From positions 676,121-723,056 of the forward strand of contig NZ_NMUQ01000003.1 of the NCBI RefSeq assembly GCF_002233675.1: a DNA stretch of 46,936 nucleotides, given 5' to 3'. The notes under the pieces were generated by a model, which ran no database searches, had not been told where the DNA came from, and was given only the letters and a program-made list of their open reading frames with translations. Below are positions 7,230 to 14,938 of the stretch, one piece after another. The stretch is from Paenibacillus herberti. Lineage in GTDB: Bacteria; Bacillota; Bacilli; Paenibacillales; Paenibacillaceae. The position numbers and the translations under genes are program-made. How positions within the stretch are numbered: the stretch's first letter is position 1; the number at the start of each line of letters is the position of its first letter.

Positions 7230-9214
7230 GCGAGAAAACACAACTGAAAAGCCGCAAGCTGTCAGCTCTGTTTGCCGCTCTGTTACCGGGTGGTGGACAT
7301 CTTTATCTGGGCTGGTATGGCCGCGGATTGATGTTACTGCTGCTGGTGCTGCTGGATTTGGCTGCGCTCGTCCGCTTCTCGGATTCCACGAGCGGTAGTC
7401 GAGCGCTGCTTCTCCTGTACTTGGGCTACGCGCTGCCTGCGATGTACTTTTTCAGCGTGTTTGATGCTTTAGAAATCTCTACCCGCAACAAACATACCGG
7501 TTCCAATCGAGATTCGGCTGGACAGTTCACGCCAATGCATAGCATGCTGCTCGTTGCAGGTGGCATCCTGCTGTTCTTTTTAATCCGTCCAACTGCTGCC
7601 GTACAGCCTCGTCTTGACTGGATCGGCGACATGGCTTCCGGAGTTGTATTACTTGTTTTTGCGGTATGGTTCGGAATTAAGAGGAAGGCTGGCCTATTTC
7701 GACTTGGTCGCTTCAGCGCAGCCGTTATCCTGGCGGTCTGCGGAACGCTTTTGCTATGGGATCAGGTCAAAGAGCGCAATGATATCGGACTCATGTTGGA
7801 TTGGTGGCCGCTCTTGTTTGTGTTGGCGGGGCTTGAGATGCTGCTTTTTCAGCTATTGGAGAAAAAGAATCCCGGTCGACGCCTGCTTGCGGGCATTGGA
7901 TCTCTTCTAACCGCATTTATTTTTGTGAGCTCTGCCTATCTGGTTACACAGTATGGTGGACTTCCGTTTCGCTGGCTAGATCAGTACGCCGGTCGAACGA
8001 ACCTTGAGAATCTTTCTGAAGAAAAAGGCTTTCGGTTTGCTCAGGAGCCGCTTGAGCTCTCCCTAGAAGAGCCGATTACGAGCGTTGTCATCGACAATCC
8101 TAATGGTGATGTGACGGTGCAAGCCTCGTCCGATCCCGAATTCAAGAGCGTTATCGTGGAGGCTAAGTTATGGGTCGATACGGAGTTGCAATCGGAAGCG
8201 GACACCGTAAAGGAAAAATCCAAGCTTAAGCTCAGTTCCGACGGTAAGCTTGAACTTACGGCTCAAGGTATGCCTTATGGAGCCAATGGTTCGCGTTTAC
8301 CGAGGTACAATCTGGTTGTCACTTTGCCAGCCGATTTGGCGGCTTCGCTTCGAGCGCCGCTCCCGTCTTCCTTGGGGACAGCACCTCTATCACTCTATCC
8401 TGGAATGCCGCCAGCTGCTATGTCTCAAATTGATGCGGTCCCTGAATCAACGCCCCCTCCGCAAGAAATCCAGCAGTCTGCATTATCAGCCGCTAACGCT
8501 GCTAATTCGGACAGCCTGACCACAAATTCTACTACAAGTCCGCAGCCAAGCTCTTCCTTGTCTCCCGAACCATCGGGGACTCCAGGACCAGAGGCGGTTA
8601 AGCTGCTGCTTAATGCCGGTAACGGTAGAGTTATTCTGTCAGGGCTGACTGCGGAGGGTGGTATGACCCTAAAAAATAGGAATGGCTCCATTGAGTTGCG
8701 TGATCTGAAGGGGAATGTGGAAGCCGACACGAGCAGCGGTAATATTTCTGCTGAGCGTCTTGTAGGAGATGTACAGCTGTCTGCTCGAGACGGAGGCATC
8801 AATGTTTCACGGATTGAAGGCGGAATCAGCGCGTATACTAGTAATGGAAACCTGGATATAGCCGACATTGTCGGTGAAGCGATTCTGGAAACAAAGAATG
8901 GCTATATTCATGTGGAACAGGTTGCAAAAAGTCTTCAGGCAGACACGCTTAATGGTGAAATTCGTATTCGCAGCTCTAAGGTCGGAGGCAACTGGAATAT
9001 AGACAGTTCCATCGGTGAAGTGGATCTTTCTATTCCGACGACAGCTTCATTTGAAGTTGACGGCGCTGTCACCTTCGGTACTATTACCACAGAGCTTCCG
9101 CTTAAGGTGACCAAAAAAACCATTGAAGGTATTATCGGCCTCGGTACTCATCAAATCCGTGTTGATGCCAACAGCGATATCTCGATTTTTGCTTTTCCTT
9201 CGCTGCCAGGTTAA
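7226..9214 (+). CDS. Multi-TM protein with C-terminal DUF4097-type beta-repeat domain, 662 aa
   Basis: ATG at 7226 overlaps the stop of the MgtC-like gene. Residues about 10-50 and 60-80 are hydrophobic, with a TM2-like PGGGHLYLGWYGRG turn. Helices at about 105-240 resemble the LiaI/LiaF-type TM block. From residue 280 the protein is extracellular-type beta structure, with repeated segments such as VVIDNPNGDVTVQ, NAGNGRVILSGL, ADTSSGNISAERL and YTSNGNLDIADI, typical of the DUF4097/LiaG-like putative adhesin repeat. A Ser/Pro/Thr-rich linker of about 80 residues (roughly 375-455) interrupts this domain. Such proteins are linked to cell-envelope stress systems; the precise role here is unknown. 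Confidence 0.75.
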   Translation: MSEKTQLKSRKLSALFAALLPGGGHLYLGWYGRGLMLLLLVLLDLAALVRFSDSTSGSRALLLLYLGYALPAMYFFSVFDALEISTRNKHTGSNRDSAGQFTPMHSMLLVAGGILLFFLIRPTAAVQPRLDWIGDMASGVVLLVFAVWFGIKRKAGLFRLGRFSAAVILAVCGTLLLWDQVKERNDIGLMLDWWPLLFVLAGLEMLLFQLLEKKNPGRRLLAGIGSLLTAFIFVSSAYLVTQYGGLPFRWLDQYAGRTNLENLSEEKGFRFAQEPLELSLEEPITSVVIDNPNGDVTVQASSDPEFKSVIVEAKLWVDTELQSEADTVKEKSKLKLSSDGKLELTAQGMPYGANGSRLPRYNLVVTLPADLAASLRAPLPSSLGTAPLSLYPGMPPAAMSQIDAVPESTPPPQEIQQSALSAANAANSDSLTTNSTTSPQPSSSLSPEPSGTPGPEAVKLLLNAGNGRVILSGLTAEGGMTLKNRNGSIELRDLKGNVEADTSSGNISAERLVGDVQLSARDGGINVSRIEGGISAYTSNGNLDIADIVGEAILETKNGYIHVEQVAKSLQADTLNGEIRIRSSKVGGNWNIDSSIGEVDLSIPTTASFEVDGAVTFGTITTELPLKVTKKTIEGIIGLGTHQIRVDANSDISIFAFPSLPG

Positions 9215-9240
9215 TTCCATCCATTGGTTCGCCTTTTTCG

Positions 9241-9270
9241 TTGACAAAACGTAAAGGTCGTGAGTACAAT
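9241..9270 (+). promoter_or_regulatory. Sigma-A promoter of perR
   Basis: A consensus TTGACA at 9241-9246 and TACAAT at 9265-9270, 18-base spacer, about 50 bases before perR. The -10 box is touched by a Per-box-like sequence, as expected for autoregulation. Confidence 0.8.
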
Positions 9271-9300
9271 AGAACTATTATAAGGTAATCAATACTATAA
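9269..9300. promoter_or_regulatory. Two tandem Per-box-like operators
   Basis: Against the Bacillus Per-box consensus TTATAATNATTATAA, 9269-9283 matches 11 of 14 defined positions (right half perfect) and 9286-9300 matches 10 of 14. They cover the -10 box, start site and early leader of perR. Binding is an inference from these matches and the known autoregulation of PerR. Confidence 0.5.
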
Positions 9301-9318
9301 GGAAGGCGTGATTCGGGA

Positions 9319-9756
9319 ATGGGAGCCAGCGTAGAACAGGCTTTAGAGCAGCTGAAATCAAGCGGCGTCCGCATGACCCCGCAGCGTCACGCGATTCTTG
9401 GATTTCTGATGAACTCAATGACTCATCCAACGGCGGATGAGATCTATAAAGCGTTATCACCCGATTTCCCAAGTATGAGCGTCGCAACGATCTACAATAA
9501 TCTTCGACTCTTCGTAGAAGCCGGGTTAGTGCGTGAGCTGACTTACGGGGATGATTCCAGTCGGTTTGACGCGAATCTATCGGATCACTATCATGCTATT
9601 TGCAAGACATGCGGGGAGATTGTGGACTTTGATTATCCGCCTCTTATGGAAGTTGAGCGGGCTGCTTCCAAGGTAACGGGATTCCGGGTTGAAGGTCATC
9701 GAATGGAAATTTACGGAGTATGTACAAAGTGCGGAGTCAGCTCGCATCACAATTAA
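9319..9756 (+). CDS. perR: Peroxide-sensing Fur-family repressor PerR
   Basis: 145 residues with ATG at 9319. The winged helix includes [11 protein letters not shown] and [15 protein letters not shown]. All PerR sensor and metal residues of the Bacillus protein are found one position earlier: His36, Asp84, His90, His92 and Asp103 for the regulatory Fe/Mn site, and Cys95, Cys98, Cys135 and Cys138 for structural zinc. This separates it from Fur and Zur. PerR represses peroxide-defence genes until iron-catalysed oxidation of its His ligands. A sigma-A promoter with two Per-box-like sites lies upstream and a terminator directly downstream. A ygzB and a ygxA homologue nearby match the Bacillus gene order. 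Confidence 0.95.
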   Translation: MGASVEQALEQLKSSGVRMTPQRHAILGFLMNSMTHPTADEIYKALSPDFPSMSVATIYNNLRLFVEAGLVRELTYGDDSSRFDANLSDHYHAICKTCGEIVDFDYPPLMEVERAASKVTGFRVEGHRMEIYGVCTKCGVSSHHN

Positions 9757-9789
9757 ACCTGAGGAAGCGAAGCTTCCCCAGGTTTTTTT
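9756..9789 (+). terminator. Rho-independent terminator of perR
   Basis: Arms AACCTG-A-GGAAGC and GCTTCC-CC-AGGTT (from 9756) enclose a GAA loop and run into seven T's at 9783-9789. The stem begins at the last base of the stop codon. Confidence 0.9.
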
Positions 9790-9882
9790 GCATTTTTTTG
9801 CCGATAGATTAATAGAATGCAAGAAGGAAACTTTATCAAGTGCTGACTCGTCTTAACAGTGACAATAAAAGGAGCGTGACTC

Positions 9883-11610
9883 ATGAACAGGGGCAACTCC
9901 TACGGTGGCCGGCGCCGTAGAAGCGGATTGGGACGACTGCTGGGATTTTGCGTCATCATTGGAATTATTGCCGGTGCATGGGCGGCTTACACGAAGCTTA
10001 TGCCAAGTAAAGAATACGCAAAGCCTGAGTATGGGACAGAAAATCCCATTTTTTATAAGGGTAAATATTTGAATTCTGGTGCAGTGCTTGCTGAGAAGGA
10101 GATGCTGCTGCCTTTAGAAGCCGTTACCAAGGTGCTCGGAAGTAAACTCCCGGTCTGGTATGAGGAGCAGACGCAATCGATTATCCTCACCAGCAATACC
10201 AAAGTATTGCGCATGAAGGAGGACGAGCTGCAGGCCAAACTTGGCAACAAGCCGGTCCAACTGACAGCCGCACCAAAAGAGCTTAACGGCCGAATCTACA
10301 TCCCGCTTGCGTCGCTTTCTTCGCTTTTTGGAATCCAGGCATCGGTAGCAGAAGTTTCCGGCAATGTGACTCTTATCAAGGCAGGGGACAAGCTAAAGAA
10401 GGCGGAGCCGGCGGAGAGGGAAGTTTATATACGTTCCGAGCCGTCCATTCGTAGACCCTATGTCGAGCTTGCTGGGACGAGCGGCAAGTTCACGGTATGG
10501 GAAGAGCTTGATGGCTGGTACAGGGTACAGGGACCGTCAGGCAACAGTGGTTACGTGCGCAAGGATGAATTGCGACTGACGGGCGATGAAACGATCGAGC
10601 CTATGAAGGAAGAGAAGCCTAAGCTTCCCTGGAAAGCAGGCCGGAAAGTCAATATGACTTGGGATGCAGTGTACAGCAAGCGGCTTGATCCATCCCAATA
10701 TTCCGCCATGGAAGGCGTAAATGTCGTAAGTCCAACATGGTTCGAGCTTAGTGATGGCAGCGGACAGATTCACAGCAAAGCGGATGCCAATTACGCCGCT
10801 TGGGCTCGCGGAAAAGGCATTCAGATCTGGGCATTGTTCAGCAATGGATTCGATCCTGATCGTACAACTGAGGCGCTCGCGAATGTCGAGACGCGCTTCT
10901 CTATGATCCAGCAGTTGCTCGATTATGCGAAGTTGTACAAGCTGCAAGGAATCAACATCGATTTTGAAAATGTCCGGACAGCCGACAAGGAAAATCTAGT
11001 ACAGTTTGTTCGCGAGCTGTCGCCTCTGCTTCACGATGCGGGGCTTATTGTATCCATCGATGTGACGCCCAAATCCAACAGTGAGCTTTGGTCGCTCTTT
11101 TTGGATCGTGAAGCTCTCATACAGAGCGTAGATTACATGATGTTGATGGCTTATGACGAGCATTGGGCATCGAGTCCTAAAGCCGGTTCCGTGGCATCCT
11201 TGCCTTGGGTGGAGAAATCTATCGTTCGACTGCTAGAGGAAGATAATGTTTCTGCCTCCAAACTCGTCCTGAGTATGCCTTTGTATACTAGAATATGGAG
11301 TGAAAAGGCTACAGAGGACCAGAGTATCAAGGTTAGTTCTAAGTCAGTTGGCATGAACCGGGTTCGGGAGATTATCACCAACCGTAAGCTGAAGCCGGTC
11401 TATGATGAGGCGACCAAACAGAACTATGTGGAATATGTGGAGGCTGAGGGCATCACGAACCGGATCTGGATCGAAGATGCTGTCTCCATCAAGTCGCGGG
11501 TTGATCTTGTTCATAGATACGACTTGGCTGGCGTAGCAACTTGGGCGCGCTCTTTCCAGACGGATAGCATATGGCCCGTAATCCATAAACAGTTGAATTC
11601 TGCTACTTAG
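9883..11610 (+). CDS. Stalk-domain/SH3/GH18 exported protein, 575 aa
   Basis: ATG at 9883 with AAAGGAGCG at 9868-9876. A short basic N-terminus precedes one TM helix at about residues 19-36, so it is membrane-anchored with the rest outside. Residues about 55-167 look like a copper-amine-oxidase-type stalk domain, about 178-232 like a bacterial SH3 domain (VYIRSEPS, DGWYRVQGPSGNSGYV), and about 252-572 a GH18 catalytic domain. The GH18 motif is QGINIDFENV with catalytic Glu362. Related Bacillus proteins act on spore or vegetative peptidoglycan or related N-acetylglucosamine polymers, but the substrate here is not shown. It sits between perR and ygzB and ends at a 23-bp bidirectional terminator. 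Confidence 0.88.
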   Translation: MNRGNSYGGRRRRSGLGRLLGFCVIIGIIAGAWAAYTKLMPSKEYAKPEYGTENPIFYKGKYLNSGAVLAEKEMLLPLEAVTKVLGSKLPVWYEEQTQSIILTSNTKVLRMKEDELQAKLGNKPVQLTAAPKELNGRIYIPLASLSSLFGIQASVAEVSGNVTLIKAGDKLKKAEPAEREVYIRSEPSIRRPYVELAGTSGKFTVWEELDGWYRVQGPSGNSGYVRKDELRLTGDETIEPMKEEKPKLPWKAGRKVNMTWDAVYSKRLDPSQYSAMEGVNVVSPTWFELSDGSGQIHSKADANYAAWARGKGIQIWALFSNGFDPDRTTEALANVETRFSMIQQLLDYAKLYKLQGINIDFENVRTADKENLVQFVRELSPLLHDAGLIVSIDVTPKSNSELWSLFLDREALIQSVDYMMLMAYDEHWASSPKAGSVASLPWVEKSIVRLLEEDNVSASKLVLSMPLYTRIWSEKATEDQSIKVSSKSVGMNRVREIITNRKLKPVYDEATKQNYVEYVEAEGITNRIWIEDAVSIKSRVDLVHRYDLAGVATWARSFQTDSIWPVIHKQLNSAT

Positions 11611-11623
11611 AATTTTCGCACAA

Positions 11624-11673
11624 AAAAGCCGCTCCTCCAGCTTCAGTTACCTGAAGCTGGAGGAGCGGCTTTT
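11624..11673. terminator. Bidirectional terminator, 23-bp perfect stem
   Basis: GC-rich arms 11628-11646 and 11651-11669 pair perfectly, extended by four A-T pairs on the outside, around a TTAC loop. The T-run serves the GH18 gene on the + strand and the A-run at 11622-11627 serves ygzB on the minus strand. Confidence 0.93.
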
Positions 11674-11722
11674 GGTATTCAATGGGAAAGAAAATCGGCG
11701 AAGCATTGTTTCTGACAACATC

Positions 11723-12118
11723 TCAGACTTGAGAAGAAGGCGCTTCCGGTTTGGCAGGCGAGGCAGTGATGGGATCGGATTCTCCAACACCTTCGGTGGC
11801 CTGGTCGACATCAAGTGTTAAAATCGTCCGGCAATACATGCAGCGATCAGTACGTCCAAGAATTTTAGTCTGGCGTCCGCATTCCGGACAGATCAACATA
11901 ACGGCGCTGGTTGAGAGCATACCGGCCCAGAAGTAAATGCCGACGCTGATCAGCAGAGCAATCATACCGATAACCATAAATATACCAGCAAATATTTTAC
12001 CGGTTTGGCCCCAGAAAACGATTCCTGCTGTGCCTAAAATCATAACGCCCATTCCTACCAGGATCAGAACTAGGCCCCACAAACGAAATTCGTTGATTTT
12101 ACTAGACTTTAGTAGCAT
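11723..12118 (-). CDS. ygzB: YgzB-like membrane protein with zinc ribbon (UPF0295/DUF2614)
   Basis: 131 residues from the ATG whose complement is at 12116-12118. This start aligns the conserved SSKINEFR with Bacillus YgzB, which begins just before SSKIN. Two TM helices (about residues 10-32 and 41-63) are followed by LSTSAVMLICPECGRQTKILGR and CMYCRTILTLD, a CxxC/CxxC zinc ribbon. The C-terminal tail is variable. The function is unknown. Its position between perR and ygxA matches Bacillus, although here it is on the opposite strand and separated from perR by the GH18 gene. An upstream extension of 25 codons is open but lacks a good ribosome binding site. Confidence 0.88.
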   Translation of the reverse strand: MLLKSSKINEFRLWGLVLILVGMGVMILGTAGIVFWGQTGKIFAGIFMVIGMIALLISVGIYFWAGMLSTSAVMLICPECGRQTKILGRTDRCMYCRTILTLDVDQATEGVGESDPITASPAKPEAPSSQV

Positions 12119-12193
12119 TTTTTGCAACAATCCCTTCGCGAATATAGGACTCAGTCCCGATTTCTTGTAGCCTAGGAAGGAAACGGCCTGCAT

Positions 12194-12222
12194 TTGTCGA
12201 AATAAAACCTATAGAATAATAT
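12194..12222 (+). promoter_or_regulatory. Possible sigma-A promoter of the ygxA homologue
   Basis: TTGTCG at 12194-12199 and TAATAT at 12217-12222 with a 17-base spacer, in the short divergent region between ygzB and ygxA. Both boxes depart from consensus. Confidence 0.4.
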
Positions 12223-12250
12223 TATAGCGGAAACATCCAGTGGAAGCTAT

Positions 12251-13138
12251 ATGGGGGATAACGTTGTGGAAATTTTGAACAAACAGGTCTCCAGCTTGAT
12301 ACAGCATAAAGAAGGCGTAATCGGCCTTTTGGCCGTAAAGGATCCTTATCCTTTTCAGCGGCAGCTGGACGGTCTGGACATGCTTCTTCTGGTGATCAGC
12401 GATGAAGCCTGCGATCCCTCCATTGAGCATCGGCGTATGGATGGCCAGCATGTCATGATTCAGCGTGTTACCCGTGACCTTCTTTTACATTGGATATCGA
12501 ACAGTCGGCATAAGGATGTCATGGAATGGATTTTACGCGGTGATATCGTTTACGACCCAGAGGAAATGATCCAACGGTTGAAGGCGGATATGCGCATCTA
12601 TTCCGACGAGCTAATGAAGCGTAAGCTGCTGGTAGAGTATAGCCAATTCCTCCATTCCTACTTGCTAGCCAAGCAGAATCTGGAAGATGGGTTCTTGCTG
12701 GATGCCCATAACCATATTGTTCGAACGCTTATTCATTACGCTCATTTGGAGCTGATTGAGGCGGGACAGCATCCAGAACCATTAGTTTGGCGCCAGATGA
12801 GACGATTCCATCCCGGTATTTATAAGCTGTATGAGGAATTGTCTGCGAGTCCGGAGACGTTGGAGCAGCGGATTAAGCTAGTTCTTTTAGCTTGCGAATT
12901 TTCGATTATGAGCAAGATGAAATCTAGCTGCGGACTTATTTTTCAGATCATGGAGTCTTGCGATGAGCCCTGGAGCATTTCCGAGCTTTCTCATCATTGT
13001 ACACTCTCGGATTTACCGATAGACCTTTCTTTGCTTCTGCAAAAGAACGTTCAGCGAGGTTATCTTCGCGAGGTCGCGGTCTTGTCTCGCTCAATCGAGG
13101 CGGAAGCCCTCGAACTTCGTTACAAGCTTCCTCGGTAA
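12251..13138 (+). CDS. ygxA: YgxA-like nucleotidyltransferase-fold protein
   Basis: 295 residues from ATG 12251, or 290 from GTG 12266. The GTG has the better spacing from GGGGG at 12253-12257. The N-terminal ~130 residues resemble a degenerate nucleotidyltransferase domain (VIGLLAVKDPYPFQRQLDGLDMLLLV, then RDLLLHW and GDIVYDP). The C-terminal half is helical and ends in a winged-helix-like segment (EPWSISELSHHCTLSDLP). This is the pattern of Bacillus YgxA, which lies next to perR and ygzB there too. The biochemical activity has not been established. Confidence 0.8.
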   Translation: MGDNVVEILNKQVSSLIQHKEGVIGLLAVKDPYPFQRQLDGLDMLLLVISDEACDPSIEHRRMDGQHVMIQRVTRDLLLHWISNSRHKDVMEWILRGDIVYDPEEMIQRLKADMRIYSDELMKRKLLVEYSQFLHSYLLAKQNLEDGFLLDAHNHIVRTLIHYAHLELIEAGQHPEPLVWRQMRRFHPGIYKLYEELSASPETLEQRIKLVLLACEFSIMSKMKSSCGLIFQIMESCDEPWSISELSHHCTLSDLPIDLSLLLQKNVQRGYLREVAVLSRSIEAEALELRYKLPR

Positions 13139-13174
13139 TCGTCCTTCCTGCCGTTCCACGTTAACTCCAACCGG

Positions 13175-13218
13175 AAAGCATCCGGCTAGCAGGTCTCCCT
13201 GCGGCGGATGCTTTTTTT
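13175..13218 (+). terminator. Rho-independent terminator after ygxA
   Basis: Arms AAAGCATCCG (13175-13184) and CGGATGCTTT (from 13205) enclose an inner GCAGG/CCTGC hairpin, followed by a T-run at 13212-13218. Confidence 0.9.
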
Positions 13219-13623
13219 ACATTTCGCAGATTCATCGATATACTTGTATTTATACATTCCGCCAAACAATTGGAAAACAAAGTAAGTAAATTCGATAAAC
13301 AGAAGAGATTCATTGAGAATTAGATTAATTGACAAGTAAGATATCTCAATTTGAATGAGTTTAAATCGATTATGATCCGGATTGAGTTATTAACTTTTTG
13401 ATAAGATAAGAACAATAGTGAGTAAGTTGAGCGAGCCGTTAGAGTCAAGTCGTATTCAATGGATCGGCATGCTCTTATTTCCTTAACTAGTAAAATAAAA
13501 TCGGACTATTTTATAAAATTCTAGATTAATTTAAGTATAATTATTGATTTTTAAACCTGAAATAAAGTAAAGTGGATGAATGAACGATTCTGCGGTAGAC
13601 AGGTTGAATCGAGGAGGATAAGT
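13219..13623. other. AT-rich leader of the LacI-type regulator
   Basis: No gene is seen in these 405 bases. They hold a perfect 7-bp inverted repeat (ATAAAAT at 13495-13501 and ATTTTAT at 13508-13514), two exact copies of TAGATTAATT (13321 and 13522), and a consensus -10 box TATAAT at 13536-13541 with no good -35 box 16-18 bases upstream. A TTGACA at 13329 has no matching -10. The region probably carries the regulator's promoter and operators, with the inverted repeat the best operator candidate. Confidence 0.4.
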
Positions 13624-14631
13624 ATGGTCACGTTAAAAGATATCGCTAAGAAGACAAATTTATCGGTTACAACCGTATCCCGCGTCGTCAACTTTAACGA
13701 TACAAGCGTTTGCAGCGAAGAAACGCAGAAATTGATTTGGTCGCTTGTTGAAAGTATGAATTATAAAGTTAAGGGCAAAAAAAGTGTTGCGGCGGAGAAG
13801 CCGCAAACTGCCTATAAGCTTGCCTACGTACTTGGGCTTTCATCCTATGCTTCTCAAGGCTCTTACGGTTACCATATCATAAAGGGGATTGAGTCGGAGG
13901 CAGTGAAAAAAGGCATTCCCATCGCATTCAATTGCCTAGATCTGGATCTTTATAAACCATCCGAATTATGCGACAAGCTGGAGGAATTGGGCGTCGATGC
14001 GATTATTTGGGTGGCTGGTACCAACCCCGACTATTTCAATAAGCTTAAAAGTAAGAACATACAGGTGACGATTGCTGGAATCGAGCCCAAGCTCATTCCC
14101 GATTACGTCGACTACGTCGGCATCGATTTTTACGCGGATACGCTGGGCTGGCTGAAAACGAAGCTGGTGAGCCGTTTTGAGAAAACGGCATTTATCGGAT
14201 CTAAGACCAGCTCCAGATTCCAGGCTTTTGTCGATGCGCACAAGTTGCTCGGCAAAGAGCTTCGGCCGGAATTCATCATTGAACATGAGGATTGGGAAAT
14301 TGAATCGGCAAAATCCGCCATGACGGCATTTTTGGAACGCTCGGAGGAGCTGCCGGAGGCGGTGTTTGCAGCAAGTGACCTTATCGCCATCGGCTCGATG
14401 CATGCTTTCCGGGAAAAGGGAATTCAACTGCCGGAGCAGGTCAAAATACTTGGCTTCGACAACAATGAAATGGGAGGTTATTTATCACCGGGTCTGACGA
14501 CAATCAGTGTGCCAACCTTTGAAATCGGCGTTATGGCGGTTCAGGCCGCAATTTCCAAGCTGAGGGAGGAGCGAGAGTTCCCGATCCGCTATATTTTGCC
14601 GACGAATTACGTAGAACGGCAATCGTTATAA
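13624..14631 (+). CDS. LacI-family transcriptional regulator
   Basis: 335 residues. ATG at 13624 is set by GAGGAGG at 13612-13618. The frame is open further upstream without support. The N-terminal LacI-type HTH (MVTLKDIAKKTNLSVTTVSRVVN) is followed by a short hinge and a periplasmic-binding-protein-like effector domain, with AYVLGLSS near the start, AVFAASDLIAIGSMHAFREKG and the C-terminal ILGFDNNEMGGYLSPGLTTI. Such proteins usually repress sugar-uptake genes until a sugar binds. It stands just before the GH110-like/ABC/GH2 cluster and probably controls it, as an inference. It ends in a strong terminator, so it is transcribed apart from the genes it likely regulates. Confidence 0.92.
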   Translation: MVTLKDIAKKTNLSVTTVSRVVNFNDTSVCSEETQKLIWSLVESMNYKVKGKKSVAAEKPQTAYKLAYVLGLSSYASQGSYGYHIIKGIESEAVKKGIPIAFNCLDLDLYKPSELCDKLEELGVDAIIWVAGTNPDYFNKLKSKNIQVTIAGIEPKLIPDYVDYVGIDFYADTLGWLKTKLVSRFEKTAFIGSKTSSRFQAFVDAHKLLGKELRPEFIIEHEDWEIESAKSAMTAFLERSEELPEAVFAASDLIAIGSMHAFREKGIQLPEQVKILGFDNNEMGGYLSPGLTTISVPTFEIGVMAVQAAISKLREEREFPIRYILPTNYVERQSL

Positions 14632-14649
14632 GCCCCATACTGAATAAGG

Positions 14650-14721
14650 GCGCCGCTGAGCTAAGCCGGCGCTTTGGCCATCGGCTCGAGGAACGTTATT
14701 CCTTGAGCCGATGGCCTTTTT
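14650..14721 (+). terminator. Tandem hairpins and Rho-independent terminator after the LacI gene
   Basis: A first stem GCGCCG/CGGCGC (14650-14655 with 14667-14672) is followed by a 16-bp stem with one G-U pair (from 14676; right arm ending 14716) and a T-run at 14717-14721. Together with the promoter at 14774 it accounts for most of the gap before the GH110-like gene. Confidence 0.9.
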
Positions 14722-14773
14722 AGTTTGAGCAAGGATTTGGCCAGTATGATATCTCGTCTAGAAAAATTACTAG

Positions 14774-14802
14774 TTGACGTTTAAATTAAACTAAATTACA
14801 CT
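14774..14802 (+). promoter_or_regulatory. Sigma-A promoter of the GH110-like gene and glycan cluster
   Basis: TTGACG at 14774-14779 and TACACT at 14797-14802 with a 17-base spacer. The surrounding sequence is very AT-rich, and a short palindrome TTTAAATTAAA covers the spacer, a plausible place for a repressor such as the LacI-type regulator encoded upstream. A leader of about 130 bases would follow. Confidence 0.6.
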
Positions 14803-14938
14803 AGAAACAATTCAATTAATTAAATCTAATTTATACGTTAATATCAGCATGGTGATGGGATTATACGAGATAGAAAACCCATGTTATAGCTTCCGAAGAC
14901 ATCGGATGAAGAGAGATTTTGCGATCGGAGAGATGATT

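Noticed and set aside
14739-14820. Possible cre site near the GH110-like promoter
   Set aside because: The CG-centred sequences there match the cre consensus poorly, unlike the site at 34556.
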